A stretch of 64,000 nucleotides of DNA from a virus (IMGVR_UViG_3300003690_000002:122399-186398); one strand, 5' to 3'. Numbered from the stretch's first letter, positions 1 through 6,205 are shown. Notes: a model not told the origin generated them from the letters alone. Numbers and translations are program-made.

Positions 1-285
1 AACAAAACATATATATATACCAATCTTACTAATCGAAGTATGGCGATACTTCCACAGCAAATAGACTCCTACCCCAACAATAAAAGTTTTGAATATGACA
101 AAGGGGATATCCCCAATGCTCATCATATACTTTGTTATAGGGTTTAGCTCGTCTAATACAGCTGCGTGCTGTATAAACCAGATTGATAACACGGCATCGA
201 TAGCGTTCATTACCAATATCATACCGAGCATTATTTTCATTAAGTATTCTACATTGGTATATTGCTGTTCTCTGCTTAATTTCAT
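1..285 (-). CDS. Partial small membrane protein, DUF5658-like
   Basis: Read from an ATG at 283-285; 95 codons stay open to the window edge, so the 3' end is missing. The product starts MKLSREQQYTNVEYLMK and has two hydrophobic helices (about residues 16-38 and 58-78) on either side of LDELNPITKYMM. A helix containing N-x-x-D followed by an E-L-N-P turn is typical of DUF5658-type two-helix membrane proteins of unknown function. An alternative frame opens at 287-289 but gives a Cys/Arg-rich product without helices, so I prefer this one. Expected location is the host inner membrane. Confidence 0.6.
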   Translation of the reverse strand, partial: MKLSREQQYTNVEYLMKIMLGMILVMNAIDAVLSIWFIQHAAVLDELNPITKYMMSIGDIPFVIFKTFIVGVGVYLLWKYRHTSISKIGIYICFV

Positions 286-376
286 TCATATATAACTATA
301 AATGAACAGCTGTTTTTTTTAAAATTTTATTTTTGTGATTTTTTTAGATAGTCTGTTTCTCTTGTTTTTGCTTCCT

Positions 377-631
377 CTACGTCGTACGCCGTAGATCTAC
401 GTCGTATTCTTCAAATTTAGCGATCCAACGTAATGCGGATTCCAACTTTTCCGAAGGCTTATTACCTGGTAAACTAGACGTTGCAAGAAAATCCCACAAT
501 TCGTAATAAGCCTCGCTATGTTGCGTTTGCTCCTCATCTGAAAAAGGCTCTGCTGCAAGATCTTCCTCGTTAACATATTTTTGTACTTCTTCTTTAATAA
601 TATGTCTTAAATTTAATTTAGTTAACTTCAT
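377..631 (-). CDS. Tagged small protein (KLKQIIKEEL-type N-terminus)
   Basis: 84 residues. The open frame extends upstream, but the start at 631 is chosen because it begins the recurrent tag as MKLTKLNLRHIIKEEVQKY and overlaps the previous stop by one base (TAATG). The rest is acidic and helical with no recognised domain. The tag recurs in the next gene and in the 19-21.6 kb cluster on unrelated bodies, which suggests a targeting role rather than an enzymatic one. Function unknown. Confidence 0.7.
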   Translation of the reverse strand: MKLTKLNLRHIIKEEVQKYVNEEDLAAEPFSDEEQTQHSEAYYELWDFLATSSLPGNKPSEKLESALRWIAKFEEYDVDLRRTT

Positions 632-900
632 TAGATTTCCTCTACAGAAGTTCCGGAAAGATCTTCCTCTTCCGGATATCCGGCTTGTTCTTTTTTCCAC
701 TCCTTAACATACATTTCGAAATTTTCTGTTAAAAATCGTTTACCTACGGGTGGCATTACCTTATACAGTTTATCCGCGCTCGTCATCACTTGTCTCATCT
801 CAGTAATCCACCATTGCTCACCCCTTGGCTTATCGGGATCAATGGCTTCTTCCAAAGTTTCTTTAATGAGTTGTTTAAGTCTAGATTTGGTTAGTTTCAT
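631..900 (-). CDS. Tagged small protein (KLKQIIKEEL-type N-terminus)
   Basis: 89 residues beginning MKLTKSRLKQLIKETLEEA, followed by a soluble body with EQWWITEMRQ and an acidic C-terminus. It forms a two-gene unit with the tagged gene ending at 377 (1-nt stop/start overlap). I do not recognise the body. The tag is the only transferable information; see the finding on N-terminal tags. Confidence 0.7.
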   Translation of the reverse strand: MKLTKSRLKQLIKETLEEAIDPDKPRGEQWWITEMRQVMTSADKLYKVMPPVGKRFLTENFEMYVKEWKKEQAGYPEEEDLSGTSVEEI

Positions 901-991
901 ATAGGAATCCTAGCTTTGTTTAGTATTAATAAATAGTTACAATCATTGAGAATGCCTTAAAATCTCATATTTTTTCAGCGGTATCACGAAC

Positions 992-1016
992 GTACTTAGT
1001 CAGCTCTCCTAAGTAC
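992..1016. repeat. Perfect 8-bp inverted repeat (hairpin)
   Basis: GTACTTAG at 992-999 pairs with CTAAGTAC at 1009-1016 around a 9-nt loop, between the genes ending at 1103 and starting at 900. It has no T-run on either side, so it is not a standard intrinsic terminator. A shorter hairpin with AAGTAC/GTACTT lies near 2088-2110. Confidence 0.6.
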
Positions 1017-1047
1017 CTGTATTCATTGGGACATAGATTCCGGTAGA

Positions 1048-1074
1048 GGGGGGGAGGGGCCCGGGGGGTACCCC
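1048..1074. other. G-run tract next to a GGGGTACCCC palindrome
   Basis: On the plus strand seven G, A, four G, CCC, six G, then TACCCC. This is exceptional in an otherwise A/T-rich sequence and lies in the 3' untranslated stretch between two minus-strand genes. It could form a quadruplex on the plus strand or a GC hairpin, or be an assembly or cloning artefact. Confidence 0.5.
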
Positions 1075-1102
1075 ACAAAGCGTAGCTTGTTAGCGCTTGT
1101 TC

Positions 1103-1294
1103 TTATCTATACTTAAGGAAACCTTTTAACTCTTCTAGTGTACATACTGAATCACCTTTGACTGTACTAACCTTGCAGCTATTACAGTGTCTCCATGAGC
1201 GCGTTACTACTCCCATACGTAATGTATTCGTAGTGTACTGTACCTTACCTTTACTACACTTAGCACATGTACCTATCTCTTTTGTTAACAACAT
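1103..1294 (-). CDS. Small zinc-ribbon protein
   Basis: 63 residues with two CxxC pairs (CAKC near residue 10, CNSC near 38), the spacing of a four-Cys zinc ribbon. It is a paralogue of the protein at 2194-2391, sharing the order CAxCxKG ... W..C.SC ... KG. Likely a nucleic-acid or protein-binding zinc module; no catalytic residues are visible. Function unknown. Confidence 0.65.
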   Translation of the reverse strand: MLLTKEIGTCAKCSKGKVQYTTNTLRMGVVTRSWRHCNSCKVSTVKGDSVCTLEELKGFLKYR

Positions 1295-1341
1295 TTATTT
1301 TTTATATCCTCGCCCCTTTTTCTTACGGGGCTGGTCATATG

Positions 1342-1509
1342 CTATTGGGATCGTTTGGATGGGAAGGGGCGGTCGATGCTGCCGGTGGTGGCATTCTCTT
1401 TAGTACACTTGCCGGTGTTCCACCAGTTCTTGCGCGTTTGCTCTTGAAGGGCATCTAGCGCGTCTTTGTAATCTTCTGGTTGCGTTGTATCTTTTGTTGC
1501 TGTTGCCAT
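1342..1509 (-). CDS. Small hydrophilic protein
   Basis: 55 residues starting MATATKDTTQPEDYKDALD; the start is set by a strong GGAGG ribosome-binding site upstream of 1509. It contains NWWNTGKC and a basic C-terminus. It follows the gene at 1511-1684 by one base in the same operon. No family recognised. Confidence 0.6.
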   Translation of the reverse strand: MATATKDTTQPEDYKDALDALQEQTRKNWWNTGKCTKENATTGSIDRPFPSKRSQ

Positions 1510-1510
1510 A

Positions 1511-1684
1511 TTAATTAGCCTCCGTACATGCATTGATAAAGAGTTGTGCATTAAAACGCGGGTTAGTTTTTGCTAGTTCATTAGCAAAGCTAACCACTAT
1601 GTCTTGGACGACGCAACGATTCATTGGCGAAGTGCCATGAGCCTTGAGTACGTCTGCGATAAGTTGGAAGTCTTTCTTGGTCAT
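1511..1684 (-). CDS. Conserved small phage protein
   Basis: 57 residues beginning MTKKDFQLIADVLKAHG and ending FANELAKTNPRFNAQLFINAC. The pattern KKDF-x-LIA ... LAxTNPRFxxxxFxxAC is common in small proteins of many tailed phages, with no known role. First gene after the promoter at 1719-1747; the 5' leader carries GTGGAGAAAAAAGG. Confidence 0.65.
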   Translation of the reverse strand: MTKKDFQLIADVLKAHGTSPMNRCVVQDIVVSFANELAKTNPRFNAQLFINACTEAN

Positions 1685-1718
1685 AGCTTTATACCTTTTT
1701 TCTCCACTGTACATGTAT

Positions 1719-1747
1719 ATTATCTCACATGTTCAATGGTTTGTCAA
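1719..1747 (-). promoter_or_regulatory. Sigma70-type promoter (TTGACA / TGAGATAAT)
   Basis: On the minus strand TTGACA (1742-1747), a 17-nt spacer, and GATAAT (1719-1724) preceded by TG-A, an extended -10. Drives the gene starting at 1684. The initial transcribed sequence TACAGTGGAGAAA is shared with the non-coding RNA promoter at 6067-6095. Confidence 0.8.
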
Positions 1748-1784
1748 GTACTTTATTTTTTGTTTTTACTCTCGCCAGTATATC

Positions 1785-2039
1785 TTATTGCTTGTAGACT
1801 CTCTTGGGTTCTAGGCGCAACATTTCATTCAGATAGACTATCAGCGCTCCTAGCTTGTAGCTAGCTGCATACTCTATCGCGCTAGCTTCAGACCAACACA
1901 GCCCGGTATACGGGCTAAAAGGTCCAATCTCTTTCACTTTCTCAAATTCAGATTGCAATGCATCTTCAAGCTGTTGCTCGTAGTCTTGCTGACGTTTCAA
2001 TGCTTCGTCGTATTTACTAATTTTGCTGTCCTCACTCAT
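1785..2039 (-). CDS. Hypothetical protein, coiled-coil N-terminus
   Basis: 84 residues. The first 40 residues (KYDEALKRQQDYEQQLEDA) look coiled-coil; the C-terminal half has a short hydrophobic helix. A GAGGAGAT ribosome-binding site precedes the ATG at 2039. I do not recognise the family. Confidence 0.6.
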   Translation of the reverse strand: MSEDSKISKYDEALKRQQDYEQQLEDALQSEFEKVKEIGPFSPYTGLCWSEASAIEYAASYKLGALIVYLNEMLRLEPKRVYKQ

Positions 2040-2087
2040 AATAATTATCTCCTCAAATAGAAAATGCTTGACAATTAGCGGAAGTAC

Positions 2088-2192
2088 CTATGTACTTAGT
2101 ATTCCCCATATCATCCCACTTTGCCCCACCCTATTCAACTTACTTTCATTTATAAAAGCTTTATGTAAGCTTTCTGTACCACCACTACCCAT
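2088..2192 (-). CDS. Possible 34-residue microprotein
   Basis: ATG at 2190-2192 lies just after the TAA of the zinc-ribbon gene (TAAAATG), with a GGAAG-like site in that gene's end. The product is Gly/Ser-rich and ends GMIWGILST. Support is limited to tight spacing and the upstream site; the stretch could instead be untranslated. Confidence 0.35.
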   Translation of the reverse strand: MGSGGTESLHKAFINESKLNRVGQSGMIWGILST

Positions 2193-2193
2193 T

Positions 2194-2391
2194 TTACTTC
2201 CACAGCGCTGATTCACGGGTTGTGAACACTGCCATGCCTTTGGATGAGTGAAGGTCGCAAGAATCGCACCATCGCACCGCAGACATGTCAAAGGATTTAT
2301 AGTAAATATTTCCCTTTTTGCATTGAGCACATTTGCCTAATTTCTTTTTCTTTGGCTTCGAAGTACTTTTCTTTCCAAGATTAAAAATCAT
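2194..2391 (-). CDS. Small zinc-ribbon protein (paralogue of 1103-1294)
   Basis: 65 residues with a lysine-rich start, then CAQC and CDSC pairs. The start at 2391 gives a 1-nt overlap (TAATG) with the stop of the membrane microprotein upstream. Similar in length and Cys spacing to the gene at 1103-1294, so the two probably arose by duplication within this region. Function unknown. Confidence 0.65.
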   Translation of the reverse strand: MIFNLGKKSTSKPKKKKLGKCAQCKKGNIYYKSFDMSAVRWCDSCDLHSSKGMAVFTTRESALWK

Positions 2392-2528
2392 TAGAAAATT
2401 GCCATAGCAAAAGTAAAAATACCTACATGTGCTGCAACAATCAGATACACCCAACCTTTGTTGGTTAGTTCTCCTGATGCGTCTCGAAGGGTTGTTGTGT
2501 CGAATTGATTTAGTACTTTCTTAAACAT
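2391..2528 (-). CDS. 45-residue single-pass membrane protein
   Basis: Starts MFKKVLNQFDTTTLRDASGE; the last 20 residues (VYLIVAAHVGIFTFAMAIF) form one transmembrane helix at the extreme C-terminus. The ATG overlaps the end of the SH3-like gene at 2521 by 8 nt and the stop overlaps the zinc-ribbon start by 1 nt, typical of translationally coupled phage operons. Confidence 0.65.
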   Translation of the reverse strand: MFKKVLNQFDTTTLRDASGELTNKGWVYLIVAAHVGIFTFAMAIF

Positions 2529-2769
2529 TGTTTTTCTTCCTTTCTTTTTTCTTATAAATTTCTAAAAACTGTAACATGGTCGCATTAAGCGTGGTGATAT
2601 GATCCTGACCAATGATATGAACCAAGTGGTTTGTGACTTCATGTCCGTTGCGGGAATAAATGATTTTATCTTTACCTAGATATAAACCAATCTTACCACT
2701 GAGATCATAACAATGTGTGACTTCTCCAAACTGTACCAGATCACCGATTTGTACTTGTTTTAAGTCCAT
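2521..2769 (-). CDS. SH3-like VGDLV-family protein
   Basis: 82 residues with the family signature VQIGDLVQFG near the N-terminus, then KIGLYLGKD and alternating beta-prone segments, as expected for a small SH3-like barrel. It carries a longer C-terminal tail (LEIYKKKERKK) than other members. First of about 25 such genes in this window; function unknown. Confidence 0.65.
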   Translation of the reverse strand: MDLKQVQIGDLVQFGEVTHCYDLSGKIGLYLGKDKIIYSRNGHEVTNHLVHIIGQDHITTLNATMLQFLEIYKKKERKKNNV

Positions 2770-2779
2770 GCGAATTTGA

Positions 2780-2929
2780 CTATTTCTTCTTTTTCTTTAT
2801 TACCTTCTTTTTAGACTTTCGCCATGCGCTGAATACTGTTTCTGGACCTCTTGCATCTGGTGGTAATTGTATTACACCATTGTCTTTGATATACATTTTA
2901 AGTTGTTTTAATTCTTCTTCTCTCGTCAT
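2780..2929 (-). CDS. 49-residue basic protein
   Basis: Starts MTREEELKQLKMYIKDN and contains PPDARGPETVFSAWRK before a Lys-rich tail (KKKVIKKKKK). ATG at 2927-2929, stop at 2780-2782. The basic tail suggests nucleic-acid binding, but no domain is recognised. Lies between two VGDLV-family genes. Confidence 0.6.
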   Translation of the reverse strand: MTREEELKQLKMYIKDNGVIQLPPDARGPETVFSAWRKSKKKVIKKKKK

Positions 2930-2945
2930 TATTTTTTACTCTCTC

Positions 2946-3203
2946 TTATTTGGTACATCGTGCTTTTGTCAAACTAAACACGCTGTACTGATTATGAATG
3001 TTTATTGGCGAATATCCGTACTGACGATTATAATCGTATGGTGCGGGTCCCGACCACTCTACAAACACTCGTCCACTACCAATTCCATATGGATTGGTTT
3101 CAATTTTATAAATGAGTCCTATATGTGCTTTGTCTCTAGTGGCAAATTTCGCTGTTATCAAGTCTCCAACTTGTGGCCATCTATTATTGTCGCTCACTGA
3201 CAA
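2946..3203 (-). CDS. SH3-like VGDLV-family protein
   Basis: 85 residues with an N-terminal extension MSVSDNNRW before PQVGDLITAKF, then HIGLIYKIE and FVEWSG, the strand pattern of the family. The N-terminus overlaps the end of the next gene by 20 nt, longer than the usual 14. Confidence 0.65.
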   Translation of the reverse strand: MSVSDNNRWPQVGDLITAKFATRDKAHIGLIYKIETNPYGIGSGRVFVEWSGPAPYDYNRQYGYSPINIHNQYSVFSLTKARCTK

Positions 3204-3381
3204 CCTCCACGTCTCGTGGGCTTTCCCAAGTCATCGTTTTTCCAATGTGCGCTGGCTTTGCAGGCCAACTGATTTTATAACGATAAACACCAGTGGAAAC
3301 CTGTTCTTTTGTATGTATTAAGCCTGTACCTTCATAAGTGCTGGCATGAGGTTTGTAAATAACTAAATCACCGACTTGCAT
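3184..3381 (-). CDS. SH3-like VGDLV-family protein
   Basis: 65 residues starting MQVGDLVIYK, with YKISWPAK and the terminal RDVEVVSERQ. Its start shares 14 nt with the stop region of the gene at 3368-3553. Confidence 0.7.
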   Translation of the reverse strand: MQVGDLVIYKPHASTYEGTGLIHTKEQVSTGVYRYKISWPAKPAHIGKTMTWESPRDVEVVSERQ

Positions 3382-3553
3382 TTAGTACCTCAAGCAGTTC
3401 TCCACGACAATACAGTGTGGAGTCGCGACCATCCTTTGTCCACAAAACTTTGTAATCACCGTTGTTCGTTTGTTCTGGTGTTTGGAGCACTAAACCATGC
3501 GCGGCATATGGCTGGTGATGCACTTTATACTTTACTAAATCACCGACTTGCAT
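3368..3553 (-). CDS. SH3-like VGDLV-family protein
   Basis: 61 residues, MQVGDLVKYKV ... YKVLWTKDG ... LLEVLNASR. The C-terminal NASR-stop is encoded by the same 14 nt that start the downstream gene; its own start is embedded likewise in the upstream gene's end. Confidence 0.7.
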   Translation of the reverse strand: MQVGDLVKYKVHHQPYAAHGLVLQTPEQTNNGDYKVLWTKDGRDSTLYCRGELLEVLNASR

Positions 3554-3710
3554 TGATAACCTCTATTTCACTGCTCCAGTGAGAACCTTGTGATCCGTCA
3601 TTCCATCGAATATGATGTAAAACTCCATCGCCGAGCGCCATTTTTGTAGTTTTATAAACTATTCCAATATATTTTCCCGAATTATGTTTCACTAAGTCAC
3701 CGGTTTGCAT
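3540..3710 (-). CDS. SH3-like VGDLV-family protein
   Basis: 56 residues, MQTGDLVKHN ... YIGIVYKT ... HHIRWNDGSQG ... EIEVINASR. The longer open frame upstream was rejected because the ATG at 3710 starts the conserved signature and gives the 14-nt overlap seen in neighbouring pairs. Confidence 0.7.
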   Translation of the reverse strand: MQTGDLVKHNSGKYIGIVYKTTKMALGDGVLHHIRWNDGSQGSHWSSEIEVINASR

Positions 3711-3864
3711 TAATAACTTCCAATTCGTCAACCCAACGATTGCCGACATGTCCATCCATCCACGAGATTGTGTACATTTTGTCTCCAAGATGATCCATCG
3801 CCAATTTCACGACTAAGCCAAGCATACCATTATTTTTGAACTTTACTAAATCACCGACTTGCAT
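3697..3864 (-). CDS. SH3-like VGDLV-family protein
   Basis: 55 residues, MQVGDLVKFKNN ... LGLVVKL ... YTISWMDGHVG ... LEVINANR. Closely similar to the product of 3540-3710 (same W-x-DG and EVIN ending), so these two look like a recent duplication. Confidence 0.7.
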   Translation of the reverse strand: MQVGDLVKFKNNGMLGLVVKLAMDHLGDKMYTISWMDGHVGNRWVDELEVINANR

Positions 3865-4036
3865 TGATAACTTCCAAAGCACGTTCGTCAAGAAGACGTG
3901 CACGTCCATCCAAGAGGACGCGGACAATGTGGTCGCCGGTTGTACCCAGTCGGTCCCGTCCTATCACAACGCCAACTTTATGCCAAAGGGCACTAATCGT
4001 TCGCTTGTTGACTTTTACTAGATCACCGACTTTCAT
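3851..4036 (-). CDS. SH3-like VGDLV-family protein
   Basis: 61 residues, MKVGDLVKVNKR ... VGVVIGRD ... IVRVLLDGRARLL ... LEVINASR. Overlaps both neighbours by exactly 14 nt. Confidence 0.7.
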   Translation of the reverse strand: MKVGDLVKVNKRTISALWHKVGVVIGRDRLGTTGDHIVRVLLDGRARLLDERALEVINASR

Positions 4037-4223
4037 TTACAACCTCTAAGTCTCGTTCCAATCGTCGAATCACGCGATTCTTACTATTACAAAGTTGAAT
4101 TTCGTGATACAAAATATCGTACTCGTTGGGTCGTGGCTCAACAGTTTTAAGAATCAATCCAACCATATCTGTTGGGACGCCGATACCGGCTCTCGTAATC
4201 TTAACTAAATTACCGGGCTTCAT
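4023..4223 (-). CDS. SH3-like VGDLV-family protein
   Basis: 66 residues, variant signature MKPGNLVKITR, with MVGLILKTVE and the terminal DLEVVNESR. First (most upstream) member of the seven-gene overlapping array; the SWIM-like gene ends just before it at 4220, overlapping by 4 nt (ATGA). Confidence 0.7.
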   Translation of the reverse strand: MKPGNLVKITRAGIGVPTDMVGLILKTVEPRPNEYDILYHEIQLCNSKNRVIRRLERDLEVVNESR

Positions 4224-4543
4224 ATAGCTACCTTTATTTTGATGTTCTCAATGTGCTTGCATTTTCTTCGAAAACCAAACCCAACGCAAGTACAACTCCA
4301 TGTGTCGCTAGCAGAGCGTTTAACGGTGTACTTATTCTTTTTTGATCCCTCAACCTCGAATGTTTCTTTCCGTGCGTTAGGGGTGCCTTTCTCGGGTTTA
4401 TAAGAAAGAATCCAGCGTACGTCATTGAGTGTTGTTCCTTTTGGAACTTCAATCCACGGCTGGTTGCCTGCGACGACGTACGTTTTACCCGAAGTCAGGC
4501 TATCAAAAATGGCTGGGTTTAATGTGCTTTTGACGCTAATCAT
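4220..4543 (-). CDS. SWIM-type zinc-finger-like protein
   Basis: 107 residues from an ATG at 4543 that overlaps the previous stop (ATGA). The C-terminal third reads YTVKRSASDTWSCTCVGF then RKCKHIENI, a C-x-C ... C-x-H arrangement as in SWIM zinc fingers, which bind DNA or proteins. The N-terminal 60 residues contain GKTYVVAGNQPWIEVPKG, unassigned. A role in nucleic-acid binding is inferred from the finger only. Confidence 0.6.
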   Translation of the reverse strand: MISVKSTLNPAIFDSLTSGKTYVVAGNQPWIEVPKGTTLNDVRWILSYKPEKGTPNARKETFEVEGSKKNKYTVKRSASDTWSCTCVGFGFRRKCKHIENIKIKVAI

Positions 4544-4839
4544 TTGATTGACTTTCCTGATACTTTGCCCCAAACAGATGCGTTATAAAGCAAATGGTCC
4601 TCGACGCTGAAAAACTCGGTTTCTCCGGTAATCTCGCTCCAATTGTTTAGCAAGTCCTCGTCGTTGACGTCTTTGTAAGAATCGTCTTCCCAATCCTCAA
4701 GTGCGCCACGCGCCCATGCAGCAAGTTGCTTTCGCGCACCGTCTTCGGTTGTGTGGATGGAAATGTCTTGACCGTGTTTGTGGTCCCATTGAGCGACATA
4801 CACGGTTTCAGATGTTTTTGATTTTGGAATTACTGGCAT
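4540..4839 (-). CDS. Hypothetical protein
   Basis: 99 residues starting MPVIPKSKTSETVYVAQWD; the start is fixed by a GGAGGATAATTAAC ribosome-binding region. Contains HGQDISIHTTEDGARKQLA and an acidic middle (DWEDDSYKDVNDED). Resembles small phage proteins with an N-terminal beta-hairpin and helical middle, but I cannot name a family. Confidence 0.6.
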   Translation of the reverse strand: MPVIPKSKTSETVYVAQWDHKHGQDISIHTTEDGARKQLAAWARGALEDWEDDSYKDVNDEDLLNNWSEITGETEFFSVEDHLLYNASVWGKVSGKSIK

Positions 4840-4840
4840 G

Positions 4841-5281
4841 TTAATTATCCTCCGCGCAACCATTGGCGCATTGTTGTAAGACCAAAGTAGGATAGCCCAT
4901 GCCATCGGAAGCATAGTGATTGCGTACCGAAGCACCAATCAATCCACAGGCGTCACATACACCAATGCCATGCTCTGGGGGGCAATCCTCTGCCATAAAA
5001 TGCTGGAAACGCTCAGACCTAAGCTTATTCGCAGCTTCACGGTTGTCATACGATGACGCTAACTCGTAACAGCCTTCCGCAACAGCAACAGCAATCGAGG
5101 GCATGCCATTGGCAATTGCCTGAGTGGTGTTATAGGCAACACGCATCGTTGGCGTAACTTCGCGCCCATCCTGCAAGACTACGCGAGCTTCTTTCATCCA
5201 AGAACGTGCTGCACTGATGCGACGACCAGAACGAGCTTCAGCAACGACGGTTGCAGAGGGAGCGGGGAAAGCGGTTGTCAT
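4841..5281 (-). CDS. Hypothetical protein with C-terminal CxxC/CxxxC cysteines
   Basis: 146 residues. Start chosen at 5281 because AAAAGGA lies 8-10 nt upstream; an in-frame ATG at 5302 is also possible. Contains Ala-rich helices and a C-terminal region CDACGLIGASVRNHY ... LQQCANGCAED that could bind a metal. First gene after the promoter at 5316-5344. Family not recognised. Confidence 0.6.
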   Translation of the reverse strand: MTTAFPAPSATVVAEARSGRRISAARSWMKEARVVLQDGREVTPTMRVAYNTTQAIANGMPSIAVAVAEGCYELASSYDNREAANKLRSERFQHFMAEDCPPEHGIGVCDACGLIGASVRNHYASDGMGYPTLVLQQCANGCAEDN

Positions 5282-5315
5282 GTGATTAAGTCCTTTTGCC
5301 ATTGTTTCTATATAC

Positions 5316-5344
5316 ATTATCTCATAAAAACAAGGATTTGTCAA
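5316..5344 (-). promoter_or_regulatory. Sigma70-type promoter (TTGACA / TGAGATAAT)
   Basis: TTGACA at 5339-5344, 17-nt spacer, GATAAT at 5316-5321 with TG-A before it (minus strand). Downstream sequence GTATATAGAAACAA resembles the starts at the 9234 and 9980 promoters. Drives 4841-5281 and probably the SH3-like array beyond. Confidence 0.8.
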
Positions 5345-5383
5345 GGATAAAGTGAAAAATTTTTTCGATTCGTGATTTCGATA

Positions 5384-5605
5384 TTAACTACATGCGGTGG
5401 GGTGCGACCAGTTTTCGTATTGCCAGTCGGAAATGAGTTCGTCTTTGCAAAGAGAATCGGTCCAGTTATTCCACGCTTCGCTACGGGCTGGAATGTCTTT
5501 GATACCGTCTTGTTCAAACTCTTTTTGAACTTGCGGAAGAATATTCTCGTTGAATTGTTCGACTGCTTCTTTCCAAGTAATTACGCTATAAAGATTGTTT
5601 GCCAT
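5384..5605 (-). CDS. Conserved small phage protein
   Basis: 73 residues starting MANNLYSVITWKEAVEQFN; AAGAAGGGTTAAAATAT precedes the ATG at 5605. Contains PARSEAWNNWTDSLC and ISDWQYENW, a Trp-rich pattern seen in small uncharacterised proteins of many phages. The terminator of the non-coding RNA lies directly upstream, so either read-through or a promoter not seen here must drive it. Confidence 0.65.
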   Translation of the reverse strand: MANNLYSVITWKEAVEQFNENILPQVQKEFEQDGIKDIPARSEAWNNWTDSLCKDELISDWQYENWSHPTACS

Positions 5606-5626
5606 ATATTTTAACCCTTCTTCTTC

Positions 5627-5661
5627 AAAAAAAATGTGCGAGGTTCCCAACTTCCTCGCAC
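5627..5661 (-). terminator. Intrinsic terminator of the non-coding RNA
   Basis: Minus-strand stem GTGCGAGG / CCTCGCAC (5654-5661 and 5636-5643) with a 10-nt loop, followed by A and eight T (5627-5634). Good rho-independent terminator. Confidence 0.8.
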
Positions 5662-5795
5662 TAAACACGACCTAAACGCTTACGCAACGACCTGACTAGT
5701 CGCAACCGGCATGCCACCCATTCGCTCCAACAGGACGCGCATTACAAGGTGCCCGGTGATTTAGACTAGCCAATCTCGCTCGTGTCTCCCACGAA

Positions 5796-5827
5796 AAGAA
5801 AATCCGCATGGTCGGCATGAGCCTTTC
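5796..5827 (-). repeat. 32-nt direct repeat, copy 1, within the non-coding RNA
   Basis: Nearly identical to 5851-5882 (differences only in the CCGCAT/CCGCGA part); the last 18 nt GGTCGGCATGAGCCTTTC are identical. In the RNA each copy can form a small GGC-UCAU-GCC hairpin. Confidence 0.7.
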
Positions 5828-5850
5828 GAACAACGACCTTGCGAATTTTT

Positions 5851-5882
5851 AAGAAAACCCGCGAGGTCGGCATGAGCCTTTC
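5851..5882 (-). repeat. 32-nt direct repeat, copy 2, within the non-coding RNA
   Basis: Second copy of the repeat at 5796-5827; 23 nt separate the copies. Its flank can also pair with 5835-5843 (GACCTTGCG with CGCGAGGTC, one mismatch). Confidence 0.7.
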
Positions 5883-6066
5883 ATCCGTAATGGGAGTTGC
5901 ACCCATGCAGCAGGATACCACTCCCGCCGATTCTGCTCTGACTAAATAACGAGGTATCAGCCCGGTTTAGTCCTACGGCATATATTCTGAACATGCCAGT
6001 TTGGTACTCGCGGATTTTCAAAGAGCGAATCAAGAAATCGTTGATTTCTTTCTCCACTGTATATAT

Positions 6067-6095
6067 ATTATCTCATAAATTTAAGAATTTGTCAA
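6067..6095 (-). promoter_or_regulatory. Sigma70-type promoter of the non-coding RNA
   Basis: TTGACA (6090-6095), 17-nt spacer, GATAAT (6067-6072) with extended TG-A. A start near 6060 is expected. Its initial transcribed region ATATATACAGTGGAGAAA matches that of the 1719 promoter. Confidence 0.8.
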
Positions 6096-6112
6096 TACTT
6101 TTTATTCTTTTT

Positions 6113-6205
6113 TTAATTCTTAAAAACAAGGAGTAAAAGAGCGAAGAAATACAGCAAACCCGATATTGCGCTAGCATACAAAATATCTTTTGTGAACCTG
6201 TTCAT
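6113..6205 (-). CDS. 30-residue single-pass membrane microprotein
   Basis: ATG at 6203-6205: MNRFTKDILYASAISG followed by a hydrophobic stretch LLYFFALLLLVFKN. One transmembrane helix with a short basic N-terminus. The ribosome-binding site is weak (AAAGAA). It lies 17 nt after the gene ending at 6223. Function unknown. Confidence 0.5.
   Translation of the reverse strand: MNRFTKDILYASAISGLLYFFALLLLVFKN

Larger units (their letters stand above)
5627..6060 (-). ncRNA. Structured non-coding RNA, about 430 nt
   Basis: Bounded by a near-consensus promoter (6067-6095) and an intrinsic terminator, with no convincing reading frame. Visible structure in RNA order: a 5' hairpin AAGAAATC/GATTTCTT (6032-6050); a compact four-way junction closed by 5885-5889/5974-5978 with arms 5940-5946/5966-5972, 5909-5913/5933-5937 and 5890-5894/5902-5906, the last having a T-loop-like 7-nt loop UGCAACU; a possible kissing contact GAUACC/GGUAUC between two arm loops (5953-5958 with 5914-5919); a 32-nt imperfect direct repeat; and a distal domain 5696-5701/5764-5769 enclosing 5705-5709/5753-5757. 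I could not match it to tmRNA, RNase P, 6S or a known riboswitch. Confidence 0.7.

Noticed and set aside
89-295. Plus-strand reading frames throughout the window
   Set aside because: They overlap minus-strand genes with recognisable domains and have no promoters or ribosome-binding sites; all look like shadow frames.
3184-4223. CRISPR array from the regular spacing in the SH3-like genes
   Set aside because: The repeats are short coding junctions with protein homology, and spacers are genes in open frames.
5696-5769. The non-coding RNA as a tmRNA with a short tag frame (a 20-codon ATG frame is present)
   Set aside because: No tmRNA 5' end, no CCA end, no alanine-rich tag and only a weak T-loop resemblance; the frame is not supported by a ribosome-binding site.
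5885-5978. Cobalamin riboswitch because of GGTGCAACTCC and NrdJ
   Set aside because: No B12 box or GGGAA element is visible, the terminator lies 220 nt on, and no B12 gene is adjacent.
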